NCBI RefSeq assembly: GCF_947501405.1
Contig: NZ_CANMVK010000004.1
Span: 238,843 to 302,842, forward strand
Direction: 5' to 3'
DNA from: an uncultured Hoeflea sp.
GTDB lineage: Bacteria; Pseudomonadota; Alphaproteobacteria; Rhizobiales; Rhizobiaceae
Length of the DNA: 64,000 nucleotides
Under the pieces are notes generated by a model that saw nothing but the letters and a program-made list of their open reading frames with translations, searched no databases and was not told the origin of the DNA. This document shows positions 55,279 through 63,855 of the stretch, one piece after another. The position numbers and the translations under genes are program-made. The first letter of the stretch is position 1; each line of letters starts with the position of its first letter.

Positions 55279-55928
55279 CGCCGGCCGTCCTCGCCGGAGC
55301 CAAGCCGAAACTCGGGATACTCCCTCTGCTCAGGCCGCCAGACCCGCACCAGCCAGACCACCAGTCCCAGGATGAAGAAGGCGCTTGGCGCCAGTTGCAT
55401 CAGCCCCAGTGGCTGGAACCAGCCGCCATCGGCCACGGTGGTGACCAGTTGAACGCCCATCAGCGCCCCGGTTCCGAAGAACTCACGCACCGTGCCAACG
55501 CCGATCAGGATCAGGCTGTAGCCCAGCCCGTTGCCGAGCCCGTCAAGGACGCTTGGGGCGACGGGATTGCGCATCGCGAAAGCCTCGGCGCGTCCCAGCA
55601 CCAGGCAATTGGTGACGATCAGCCCGACAAAGATCGAAAGCCGCTTGCTCATGTCGAACATAAAGGCCTGCAGCAACTGGTCGATGACGATGACGATCGA
55701 CGCCACAATGGTGATCTGGATGATCAGCCGGATCGAGGGTGGAATGTGGTGCCGCAACAGGCTAATGACCCCGCCCGACAGCACCAGCACCACGGTCAGA
55801 GCCACCGACATGGTCAACGCGGTCGACAGGGTGGTGGTCACGGCCAGCGCCGAGCAGATGCCCAGAATCTGCAGCGTGATGGGGTTGTTTCCGATCAGCG
55901 GCGAGATCATATGCTGCCTCAGCGACAT
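55275..55928 (-). CDS. nqrD: Na+-NQR subunit D
   Basis: A 217-residue six-helix membrane protein. Cys25 (LGICSALAV) and Cys108 ([15 protein letters not shown]) are the partner ligands of the NqrD/E iron centre. The start at 55928 follows the nqrC stop by one base. The open frame continues upstream, but only the part from [16 protein letters not shown] is NqrD. Confidence 0.95.
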   Translation of the reverse strand: MSLRQHMISPLIGNNPITLQILGICSALAVTTTLSTALTMSVALTVVLVLSGGVISLLRHHIPPSIRLIIQITIVASIVIVIDQLLQAFMFDMSKRLSIFVGLIVTNCLVLGRAEAFAMRNPVAPSVLDGLGNGLGYSLILIGVGTVREFFGTGALMGVQLVTTVADGGWFQPLGLMQLAPSAFFILGLVVWLVRVWRPEQREYPEFRLGSGEDGRR

Positions 55929-55929
55929 C

Positions 55930-56730
55930 TCACAATCCCTCCCGTGCGAGCCGCTCCAGGAACGGCCCGAAACCATTCTCGCCGAGCCAGAACTTGAGCA
56001 TATTGCCAATACCGTCGCTGGTCTTGGTCGCGCCGGAAATGCCGTCCACCTCATAGGGTGTAGACGCGCCACCGCGCACCACTTCGATGCCAATGGCGCC
56101 GCTTTCGTCTGCGATCCTCTTGCCCGGCCACTGCGCCAGCCATTCCGGCTCTTCGATCCGCGCGCCAAAGCCGGGCGTATCGCCCTGCTCGACGATCGCC
56201 AATGCAGCAATCGTCGCCAGATCCGCCTCGAGCGCCAACGCCGCGCGAAGCGTGGACTGATAGCCCGCGCCATAGACCGGCAGCACAATCAGCATTAACT
56301 CGCCATCCTTCTGCAACAGATAGACCGGCGAGAGATCGGCGCGGCGCTTGATCCCGGCAATGTCAGTCTCGGGTGTGAGCGCGATGCTGGCGTCGGGGTC
56401 CTGCAGCGCCGCATCCAGATCAAACTCACCGCCTCCGGCGGGCGCTGTAAAGCTGCCGTCGTCGAGATTGACCATGCGGGTTTCCAGCGTATCGACACCG
56501 CTTTCAAGCATCAGATCACGCATGCCCGGCAGCGTGTCGAGCATCGCATCAAGCCGCGCCTGCCGCTCCGCGGCACGGTTGGCCTCCTGATAGGGTTTGA
56601 GCATGACAGCGGTCAGCGACACCGCCGACGCCGAGACGAACGCCACCAAAACCGCCATCCCGATGATTTTGATGCGGTCATCATTGGAGCGAGCAAAAAA
56701 GCCGCGAACGGGCGCAAACAGATCAGCCAT
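55930..56730 (-). CDS. nqrC: Na+-NQR subunit C (covalent FMN)
   Basis: A 266-residue protein with one N-terminal helix (IKIIGMAVLVAFVSASAVSLTAVML) and a periplasmic domain. The flavinylation motif is SGATKT at residues 232-237, with Thr235 as the expected FMN attachment site for ApbE. It overlaps nqrB by 8 bases. Confidence 0.93.
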   Translation of the reverse strand: MADLFAPVRGFFARSNDDRIKIIGMAVLVAFVSASAVSLTAVMLKPYQEANRAAERQARLDAMLDTLPGMRDLMLESGVDTLETRMVNLDDGSFTAPAGGGEFDLDAALQDPDASIALTPETDIAGIKRRADLSPVYLLQKDGELMLIVLPVYGAGYQSTLRAALALEADLATIAALAIVEQGDTPGFGARIEEPEWLAQWPGKRIADESGAIGIEVVRGGASTPYEVDGISGATKTSDGIGNMLKFWLGENGFGPFLERLAREGL

Positions 56731-57571
56731 GTCCAGCCCTCCGGCGGCGAAGCACCAGCGCAACGGCGAAATAGTCGATGATCGGCGCGAAGACGCTGGC
56801 CAGAAGTGCCGCGAACACCACTGCGGCCTGTCCGATATCAGGCCCAGCGACGGCGTCGAACAACACGATCAGCAGGCCCGCCAAAGCCCCGTGAACATAG
56901 CGGCCCGGATTGGTCGAGGCCGTGGATAACGAATCGCTGACGAGAAACACCAGCCCGAAGGAAATTCCCAAGGCCGGCGCCCAGGCGTCGCGCATCCAAA
57001 CGCCACTCGACCAGATACCGTCCAGACCTTGGCCCGCGACGCCCGTAAGAATGATGACCACCGCCGCCATCGACAGCGCGCGCCAGGACACGAGCCCAGT
57101 CGCGAGAAGCAGCAAAGCCCCCGGCAGTGTCGCGATCACTAGGCCTGTTCCCGCAGGCGCAAGCCCGGCGCCGGTAAACGAGAACAACAAAAAACCCAGT
57201 GCAGCGGCGGCCGCCGGCAGGAAACCATACCCACGCCCGCCAAACACCAACTCGCCGAACACCACGCCAAAGCTCATCGCAAGCATCACTTGCCACAGCG
57301 CCGTATCGGGCGAAGCCATGACGGCGAAGATCAGCGCCGTGGTAACCCCATGCCAGCTTGCGGCGCGCCGGCGTAGGCTCGCAAACGCCAATTCCCAAAC
57401 AAGACTTGCGAGCAGTGCCGCGATCAGGATCATGAGCTGGCCCGGGCCGCGTTCGAACAGCGTGACGGCGACCGGCGGCGCCAGTGCGATTGCCTGCGCC
57501 AGGGTTACCCCTCCCGGGCTCCAGGCCCGGCGCCAATGCAACCGGTGCGGATCCAGAAGCCAGCCGCTCAT
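56723..57571 (-). CDS. nqrB: Na+-NQR subunit B, short variant
   Basis: A 282-residue membrane protein of the NqrB/RnfD family with about nine hydrophobic helices. The family core is recognisable: ELVFGGRGYGFLPAAAAALGF near residues 106-126 and VSDSLSTASTNPGRYVHG (211-228). Standard NqrB has about 410 residues and an SGAT flavinylation motif; here the N-terminal extension is missing, the loop where the motif should sit is shortened, and no SGAT occurs anywhere. Its start overlaps the nqrA stop as ATGA. It may be a naturally FMN-less NqrB. Confidence 0.85.
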   Translation of the reverse strand: MSGWLLDPHRLHWRRAWSPGGVTLAQAIALAPPVAVTLFERGPGQLMILIAALLASLVWELAFASLRRRAASWHGVTTALIFAVMASPDTALWQVMLAMSFGVVFGELVFGGRGYGFLPAAAAALGFLLFSFTGAGLAPAGTGLVIATLPGALLLLATGLVSWRALSMAAVVIILTGVAGQGLDGIWSSGVWMRDAWAPALGISFGLVFLVSDSLSTASTNPGRYVHGALAGLLIVLFDAVAGPDIGQAAVVFAALLASVFAPIIDYFAVALVLRRRRAGHG

Positions 57572-58911
57572 GCGTCTGCCGCCAATTCGTCAAGCACATG
57601 GCGCAGCATGCGTCCGTAATCGGCGCCACTGGTACAGATCATCGACACGGCCGCCAGATCATCCTCGACCATGCCCAGACACCCGAGCCGCTGCGCGGCT
57701 TCCGCATCGCCCACACTTAAGGCGCGCAGCAGCGGAACCGCCGGTCCGCCAAATCCAAGCTCCCGGTCGAGATCGGCGATAGGCACCAGCGGTCCCGGCC
57801 CGGCCCTCTCGCGCGCAGCCTGCCCGGGCCAGAGCCAGTTGAGCAACCCTTGCCGCGCCGGCGACCGGCGCTCGGGCGCGCTGTCAATCAACGTCACCTG
57901 CTGATGATATCTACCCAGCCATGCCGCCGCACGTCCCGAAAACGGTGAGCCGGAAAGGACCGCCGCGGATGCGCTTTTGGGTTTGGGGTCTCCGGGCGCA
58001 AAGCTTTTGGCGAAGGGCCGGGTTTCCCCCTCGATCAGATCGGGCAAATACGCTCCGGCAACTGTGCGCAGCAGCCTCGGCCGGCGCACATGCGACCCGG
58101 TGAGCGCGATCACCCTTGCCGGATCAACGCTGCCGGTCGTCAGGAATTGGCCAATTGCTGCGACATCCTGATAACCGATCGTCCACACTTGGCCCTGACG
58201 GTCGACCGGATGCAACAGGTGGATATGATGCCCAGCCAGTCCGGTCGCTGGCCCGGATTCGAACACTTGGCTGCGCACCCGCTCATGGCTTCCCTCCACC
58301 AGGTCCGGACCCGGCGTCTGGCAGACATGCACCAACCCCTCGGTCAGCAACGTCAACGCCTCCACCCCGTGTGAGAAGGCCTGACCGCACGCCTTGAGCA
58401 CAATTCGCGGGTCCGGCGCATGGCTGTGATCGGCAGTGGCGGTGACGAAGATCGCATCGGGTTGCGCATCGGGAGCAGGAATCCTGCCGAAGGGCCGGGT
58501 CAGAAAACCCGGCCACAAGCCTTTGGCTTGAAGTGCCGCGCGCAATTTTTCAGCACTGGAGGCGTCGACCGGGTCCGTTTCCGGGGCCATGACAGATTGC
58601 GAATCGGACACATCCGCGTCTGTCTGTGCGCTGATCACCAGAGCCGACAATGTGCGTCGCGGGCCAAGCGTGATCGATTGGACCACGCCCGACAACGGTG
58701 ATGTGAAATTGATCACGGGATGGGCGCGGTCGTAAAACAGCGGCTGCCCTTGGGCGACCCGGTCGCCCTGTGCACAAAGCAGCCTGGGCCGCAGCCCGGG
58801 CATATCGACGCCAAGCAGTGCTGCACGCTTGACCGGCCGGCCGGCGTCAATGCTCTGGGCGGGCGCAACAGCGCGATCACGTTGAAGTCCCGGGAACACC
58901 GATGATCCCAC
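57568..58911 (-). CDS. nqrA: Na+-NQR subunit A
   Basis: A 447-residue peripheral subunit at the quinone end of the complex. N-terminal pattern ALLGVDMPGLRPRLLCAQGDRVAQGQPLFYDR and VINFTSPLSGVV aligns with known NqrA starts. I chose GTG at 58911: AGGAG (58917-58921) is 5 nt upstream and the length then matches the usual 446 or so. The ATG at 58968 has no ribosome binding site and would leave no room for the FNR-type promoter. Confidence 0.88.
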   Translation of the reverse strand: MGSSVFPGLQRDRAVAPAQSIDAGRPVKRAALLGVDMPGLRPRLLCAQGDRVAQGQPLFYDRAHPVINFTSPLSGVVQSITLGPRRTLSALVISAQTDADVSDSQSVMAPETDPVDASSAEKLRAALQAKGLWPGFLTRPFGRIPAPDAQPDAIFVTATADHSHAPDPRIVLKACGQAFSHGVEALTLLTEGLVHVCQTPGPDLVEGSHERVRSQVFESGPATGLAGHHIHLLHPVDRQGQVWTIGYQDVAAIGQFLTTGSVDPARVIALTGSHVRRPRLLRTVAGAYLPDLIEGETRPFAKSFAPGDPKPKSASAAVLSGSPFSGRAAAWLGRYHQQVTLIDSAPERRSPARQGLLNWLWPGQAARERAGPGPLVPIADLDRELGFGGPAVPLLRALSVGDAEAAQRLGCLGMVEDDLAAVSMICTSGADYGRMLRHVLDELAADA

Positions 58912-58997
58912 CTTAACTCCTGATGCAACAGACTGATTGGCCAGCGCCTCACGCGCGACACCAGACATCAATCTAGCAGCGCAAAAACGGTCCTGCG

Positions 58998-59011
58998 TTG
59001 AGCTACATCAA
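58998..59011. promoter_or_regulatory. FNR/FixK-type box between nqrA and the pentaheme cytochrome
   Basis: TTGAG-CTAC-ATCAA matches the TTGAT-N4-ATCAA consensus at 9 of 10 positions. For nqr, a -10 element TAGATT (58975 down to 58970) lies 32 bases from the box centre, so the box would be at -41.5, the classic activating position, and the start at about 58963. On the other strand CAATAT (59034-59039) is at the same distance, so both directions could be controlled. Confidence 0.6.
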
Positions 59012-59126
59012 TGCGACCGCTTCCGCCCCACAGCAATATGCAAGCCGCACTCACGCATCCAGACCTGCGCTCTCGCCTTCCGATTGGCCATATTAGCCAG
59101 TCTGACCGAACCACTGGAGGACTGCC

Positions 59127-60236
59127 TTGCCCATCTCCCGTTTTCGCTTCTCCGCTCTGAGCCTTTTTCTCTGCGCTGCATTGGCGGCTCCAGCAGCCAT
59201 CGCCCAGGAAGCCTCGTCGCAACCGGTTTCACCTCTCACCTCTATTGTCGAGAATTGGATCGCCTCGCCGCATGGCGACCGGACATCCGAATCCTTCGTG
59301 CACTGGAACGATGACGGCGCGGTGCCGGAGAACTGCGCGACGTGCCACTCTGGCCCGGGTCTGATGGATTTTCTCGGCGCCGACGGGACGATGGTCGGCA
59401 AGGTCGACGCGCCCGCACCGACCGGTTCGCCGATCGATTGCGTCGCCTGTCACAACAAAGCTGCTTCGGAGCTGCAGCAGATCACCTTCCCCTCGGGCGA
59501 AATGATCACCCAGGCCGATTCCTCGGCGATCTGCATGGTCTGCCATCAGGGCCGTACCTCCGGGGACACCGTCAAGGCCGCAATCGCCGGCACCGAGGAT
59601 GATGCGGTCAACGGCGATCTGGGCTTTCTCAATATCCATTACCGTGCCGCAGCGGCGACCTTGCTCGGCGGAACCGTGCGCGGCGGCTATCAATATGAGG
59701 GCAAAATCTACGCCGACCGGTTTGCGCACGTGCCCAACTTCGCAACCTGCACCACCTGCCACGACCCGCACACCACCAAGACAGTAGCAATCGACCAATG
59801 CGTCGCTTGCCACCAAGGCGTCGACGACGCGCGCGCCATCCGCACGACGCCCGGTGATCTTGACGGAGACGGTGACGCCAGCGAAGGTATCAGCGGCGAA
59901 ATCGCCACGCTGCACGATAAACTCGGCGCGGCAATCGTGCTCTATGCATCACAGGTCGCCGGCGCGGAAATCGTCTATGATTCTCACGCCTATCCCTACT
60001 TCTTCAACGATCTTAACGGCAATGGCACGCCCGACGCCGACGAGGCCCAATACCCCAACCGCTATCAAAACTGGACGCCGCGGCTTCTGCGCGCTGCCTA
60101 TAACTACCAGTTTGTTGCCAAGGATCCCGGCGCCTATGCGCACAATCCGCGCTACGCGCTGCAGCTCGTCCACGACAGTCTGGAAGACCTCTCGGCCAGG
60201 ACCGAGGTCGACATGTCGGGTCTGATCAGACCTTGA
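59127..60236 (+). CDS. Periplasmic pentaheme cytochrome c
   Basis: A 369-residue exported protein with signal ISRFRFSALSLFLCAALAAPAAIA and five CxxCH haem sites at residues 70, 105, 136, 208 and 225. Two acidic Asp/Asn-rich loops (DLDGDGDASEG and DLNGNGTPDADE) resemble calcium sites. The start is TTG with GGAGG 6 nt upstream; no ATG lies near. It is divergent from nqrA and shares its FNR-type box, so it may carry electrons in a microaerobic chain. I do not recognise a named family beyond multihaem cytochromes. Confidence 0.85.
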   Translation: MPISRFRFSALSLFLCAALAAPAAIAQEASSQPVSPLTSIVENWIASPHGDRTSESFVHWNDDGAVPENCATCHSGPGLMDFLGADGTMVGKVDAPAPTGSPIDCVACHNKAASELQQITFPSGEMITQADSSAICMVCHQGRTSGDTVKAAIAGTEDDAVNGDLGFLNIHYRAAAATLLGGTVRGGYQYEGKIYADRFAHVPNFATCTTCHDPHTTKTVAIDQCVACHQGVDDARAIRTTPGDLDGDGDASEGISGEIATLHDKLGAAIVLYASQVAGAEIVYDSHAYPYFFNDLNGNGTPDADEAQYPNRYQNWTPRLLRAAYNYQFVAKDPGAYAHNPRYALQLVHDSLEDLSARTEVDMSGLIRP

Positions 60237-60254
60237 ACGTCATCACCGCACAAC

Positions 60255-60295
60255 GCGCGGCCCGGAGACCCGGCGAAGTCTCCGGGCGGCCGCGC
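60255..60295 (+). terminator. GC-rich hairpin after the cytochrome gene
   Basis: Arms GCGCGGCCCGGAGAC (60255-60269) and GTCTCCGGG-CGG-CCGCGC (60278-60295) pair over 15 bp with a 3-nt bulge, 18 bases after the stop. There is no T run, so it may stabilise the message end or act as a weak terminator. Confidence 0.45.
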
Positions 60296-60345
60296 TTGCC
60301 GGCGTTGCGGCTCCTTAACATCGCTTTGTTCTGAGAGCAGCGCTG

Positions 60346-61527
60346 ATGGCCAACTCCGAAGTTCTCGTCGCCATCGGAATCCTGTTTCTGGTCGGGTTGG
60401 CGCTCGACGCATTCGGCCGCACTGTGCATGTTCCGCGCGTCACCCTGCTGATCCTGCTCGGCGCCATCATCGGCCCGCCAGTGCTTGATTTGCTGCCAGC
60501 CGCCTTCGCCGGGTCGAACGAGTTTTACGCGCCCACAGCGCTGACCATGGTCGCCTTCCTGCTCGGCGGTTCTCTCAGCCCCGAAACCCTCAAAAATCAC
60601 GGGCGCGAGATCCTCATCATCTCGCTGGTGCTGGTAATCGTATCGGTTGCCGTGGTCGCCGGCGGATTGTGGCTGATCGGCTTGCCCGCCGGTTTTGCAC
60701 TGTTGCTGGGCGGGCTGTCGGCAGCCACCGACCCTGCCGCAACCCATGACGTTGTTCGCCAGTCCCGCGCCAGCGGCCGCTTCGCCACCAATCTGCTAGG
60801 TATCGTCGCCATCGATGATGCCTGGGGATTGCTGGTTTTCTCCATGGCGCTCACCCTTGCCGGAATTCTGATGGATCAGAGTGCGATCGCCGCACTGACC
60901 CACGGGGTGGTCGAAGTCGGCGGGGCGATCGTGCTCGGGCTCGCCATCGGCTTGCCGGCGGCTTACCTCACGGGGCGGATCAAGGCCGGGGAGCCGACTC
61001 TGATCGAAGCCTTGGGCCTGGTTTTCCTTTGCGCCGGGCTGGCGCTCCATTTCGGATTTTCCTTCCTGCTTACGGGCATGGTCTGCGGCGCCACGGTCGT
61101 CAATCTCGCCCGCCACCATGGCCGTCCGTTTCACGAAATTGAACGCATCGAATGGCCATTCATGCTGTTGTTCTTCGTCATGGCCGGCGCGTCGCTGGAC
61201 ACCGGCAATCTGGCCGAGGTCGGCACGGTCTGTGTCGCCTATTTCGTCCTGCGGGTAGTCGCCCGGCTGCTCGGCGGATGGCTCGGCGGAAATCTGGCCG
61301 GTCTGCCGGGGCGGGAAAGCCGAATGACAGGGCTGGGACTTATGCCACAGGCCGGCGTCGCCATCGGCATGGCGCTAGTGGCGGCGGAGCGCTTTCCCGA
61401 TCTTGCCGATCAGATGCTCGCCGTCACGGTTGCCAGCACCATCGCCTTCGAACTGGTGGGACCGTTTTTCACGCAATACGCGCTGCGCCAGACCAGCCCC
61501 AAATCAGCATCGACCAACCAATCGTAA
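60346..61527 (+). CDS. Cation/proton antiporter (CPA family)
   Basis: A 393-residue inner-membrane protein with about twelve helices, in the Kef/NhaP-like CPA superfamily. Landmarks are LLGGLSAATDPAATHDVVRQS with the conserved Asp of the transport core, LLGIVAIDDAWGLLVFSMALTLAG, and GLGLMPQAGVAIGMALVAAERFPD. There is no C-terminal regulatory domain. Na+ or K+ for H+ exchange is expected. Its place next to Na+-pumping Nqr suggests use or control of the sodium gradient. Confidence 0.88.
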   Translation: MANSEVLVAIGILFLVGLALDAFGRTVHVPRVTLLILLGAIIGPPVLDLLPAAFAGSNEFYAPTALTMVAFLLGGSLSPETLKNHGREILIISLVLVIVSVAVVAGGLWLIGLPAGFALLLGGLSAATDPAATHDVVRQSRASGRFATNLLGIVAIDDAWGLLVFSMALTLAGILMDQSAIAALTHGVVEVGGAIVLGLAIGLPAAYLTGRIKAGEPTLIEALGLVFLCAGLALHFGFSFLLTGMVCGATVVNLARHHGRPFHEIERIEWPFMLLFFVMAGASLDTGNLAEVGTVCVAYFVLRVVARLLGGWLGGNLAGLPGRESRMTGLGLMPQAGVAIGMALVAAERFPDLADQMLAVTVASTIAFELVGPFFTQYALRQTSPKSASTNQS

Positions 61528-61734
61528 AAAGCTTCGCCGATGGCGTGCCTGCGGTTGCCAATAGCCGGCATCGAGTTGGAACGCGGTCACGTTTGTCTTG
61601 AGCAAAGGAAGGTGACGCCACGGACAACTGCGCGCTCGACAGTCGCGGCGCCGTCAAGCGCGGTCAGACTTCCCCGCATTTGTTGTCACCGCACCGGGCT
61701 TGCGTGACTTCGATTTTCAGGGTCAAATCTCCAA

Positions 61735-62904
61735 ATGAGTGTTCATCAGCCCAGCTTCACCCTCGGCGTCGAGGAAGAATATCTTCTGGTCGACCGCGAA
61801 ACTTGCGACCTTTCCGCGGCACCCGAGAGCCTGATCGAAGAGTGCGCCAAGGAACTTAAGGAGCAGGTCAGCCCGGAGTTTTTGCAGTGCCAGATCGAAG
61901 TCGGCACCCGGGTGTGCAAGACCGTTGCCGAAGCCGGTGCCGATCTCGCGCATCTGCGCAAACAGATCGCCCGCATTGCCGGCAATCACGGGCTGGCGCC
62001 GCTGGCGGTCTCCTGCCATCCCTTCGCCGACTGGCACAAGCAGCACTTTACCGACAAGCAGCGCTACCGCGAGCTTGAACGCGATCTTGGCGGTGTGGCA
62101 CGGCGGATGCTGATCTGCGGCATGCATGTTCATGTCGGCATTGATGACGACGAGGCGCGCATCGACCTGATGGCGCAGTTTCCCTATTTCCTGCCGCATC
62201 TTCTGGCGCTGTCGACCTCCTCACCCTATTGGAAGGGCGACGACACCGGGCTCAATGCCTACCGATTGACTGTGTTCGACAACCTGCCGCGCACCGGTCT
62301 GCCGCCGCGTTTTTCATCGTGGTCGGAGTATCAACGCTCGGTGCAGATAATCATCGACAGCGGGCTGATCGAGGACTGCACCAAAATCTGGTGGGACCTT
62401 CGGCCCTCCGCCCGCTTCTCCACCCTGGAATCGCGCATCTGCGATATCTCGCCCAGGCTCGATGACACGCTGGCCATTGTCGCTCTGACCCAGTCGATCA
62501 TGCATATGCTCTGGCGGCTGCGCGCAAAGAATCAGCGCTGGCGGATCTACGACCGGTTTTTGATCGGCGAAAACCGCTGGCGCGCCCAGCGCTACGGCGT
62601 TTCCAATGGGCTCATCGACTATGCGCGCGGCGAAGTGGTGCCCTTCGCCGAACTGTTGGACGAACTGATCGACATGGTGCGTGAGGATGCCCAGGCGCTC
62701 GGTTGCTGGGACGAGGTCCAGTCGGCGCGCCGGATCGCTAGCGAAGGCACCAGCGCCGACCGCCAGCGTTCGGTCCACGCCCGGGCGATTGCCGGCGGCG
62801 CCAGCGCCAAGGAAGCGCAAAAGCAAGTTGTCCGCTCGCTGATCGGCGAATTCACCGAGGGTCTGGACAACCATCTGAAATCCGCAGTCGTCGAGGCCGG
62901 TTGA
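61735..62904 (+). CDS. Carboxylate-amine ligase, YbdK-type glutamate-cysteine ligase
   Basis: A 389-residue member of the GCS2/YbdK family. N-terminal motif [19 protein letters not shown] with the metal-binding Glu pair, CGMHVHVGI and [19 protein letters not shown] are typical. YbdK shows weak gamma-glutamylcysteine ligase activity; the true substrate of this group is uncertain. It stands alone; a gap of 206 bases before it and 252 bases after it show nothing clear. Confidence 0.88.
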   Translation: MSVHQPSFTLGVEEEYLLVDRETCDLSAAPESLIEECAKELKEQVSPEFLQCQIEVGTRVCKTVAEAGADLAHLRKQIARIAGNHGLAPLAVSCHPFADWHKQHFTDKQRYRELERDLGGVARRMLICGMHVHVGIDDDEARIDLMAQFPYFLPHLLALSTSSPYWKGDDTGLNAYRLTVFDNLPRTGLPPRFSSWSEYQRSVQIIIDSGLIEDCTKIWWDLRPSARFSTLESRICDISPRLDDTLAIVALTQSIMHMLWRLRAKNQRWRIYDRFLIGENRWRAQRYGVSNGLIDYARGEVVPFAELLDELIDMVREDAQALGCWDEVQSARRIASEGTSADRQRSVHARAIAGGASAKEAQKQVVRSLIGEFTEGLDNHLKSAVVEAG

Positions 62905-63156
62905 GACGATCCTGCCGGAACAAGCATCTTGAACCCGATCTCCCCGAGGCCGGGCCGGAATCCGGGCGGACATCTTCACAGCAGCTTTCCCGCATCGACC
63001 GGAAACTGGACCAGGATGTTATCAAAGCTTGTCACGGACTGTCCCGGGCGGAGAGACGCCTGGCGTTTGACATTTGTCCGGGAGGATCTTCCGCTGCCGC
63101 TGTCCGTCAACATGTGCTATCGGGATGGAAATCACTGCAGCCGAAGGGTTTGAGAC

Positions 63157-63855
63157 CTGTCCCGTTTTGTTCCCGAACTGATCATTTTCGATTGCGATGG
63201 CGTGCTGATCGACAGCGAGGTCATCAGCGCCAATGTGCTCATCGACGCTCTCAGAAGCGTCGGCATCCACGTCGATTTCGATTATGTGCAAGCCCATTTC
63301 CTTGGCCGCAGCTGGACCAAGGTCGCCGCCGAGATAAGAGCCTCCCATGGATATCTGCCGGGAACCGATTTCGAGCAGCGATACCGCTCGCAATTGCTGG
63401 ACCGGTTCGAACGCGAGTTGAAGCCCACCTCCGGAATCCGCGAGCTTCTGGACAAAATTGCTGCGAAAATCTGCGTGGCCACCAGCAGTTCGCCCAAGCG
63501 CGCGTCGCGATCGCTTCAACTGGCCGGACTGGCGGATCATTTTGATGGGCGGATCTTCACCGCATCCCAGGTTGACTGCGGCAAACCGGCTCCGGACCTG
63601 TTCCTGTTTGCGGCTTCACACATGCAGGTCGATCCCGCGCGCTGTCTTGTGATCGAGGATTCCGCGCCCGGTATTCAGGCGGCTATGAATGCCGGTATGC
63701 GCGTCCTGCGGTTTACCGGCGCGAGCCACCTTCGGAAGCTCGATGCAGCCAGCTTGACCCTGAACGGCGCGGTCGCCTGTTTTGACAAATGGGAACAATT
63801 CCTTGAAATGGCGCCCCAGGCGCAATTGCCTTCGGGCGGACGGATGACACCATGA
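63157..63855 (+). CDS. HAD family phosphatase with a probable CTG start
   Basis: A 232-residue haloacid dehalogenase-type phosphatase. Motif I is FDCDGVLIDSE, motif II is VATSSSPKR, motif III is CGKPAPD and motif IV is VIEDSAPGIQAA, the beta-phosphoglucomutase-like subgroup. The first ATG/GTG/TTG in frame is GTG 63202, inside motif I, which would remove the catalytic Asp. An in-frame stop at 63151 leaves CTG 63157 as the only sensible start; GAAGGG is 8 nt upstream. Its stop overlaps the SorC-type gene as ATGA. Confidence 0.8.
   Translation: MSRFVPELIIFDCDGVLIDSEVISANVLIDALRSVGIHVDFDYVQAHFLGRSWTKVAAEIRASHGYLPGTDFEQRYRSQLLDRFERELKPTSGIRELLDKIAAKICVATSSSPKRASRSLQLAGLADHFDGRIFTASQVDCGKPAPDLFLFAASHMQVDPARCLVIEDSAPGIQAAMNAGMRVLRFTGASHLRKLDAASLTLNGAVACFDKWEQFLEMAPQAQLPSGGRMTP

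Noticed and set aside
58912-58968. ATG start for nqrA at 58968
   Set aside because: No ribosome binding site, the added residues do not fit NqrA, and GTG 58911 has AGGAG at 5 nt and gives the standard length.
62901-63545. 214-residue frame overlapping the HAD gene
   Set aside because: Codon content is Arg/Gln-rich antisense-like noise, it overlaps the real HAD motifs in another frame and has no family features.
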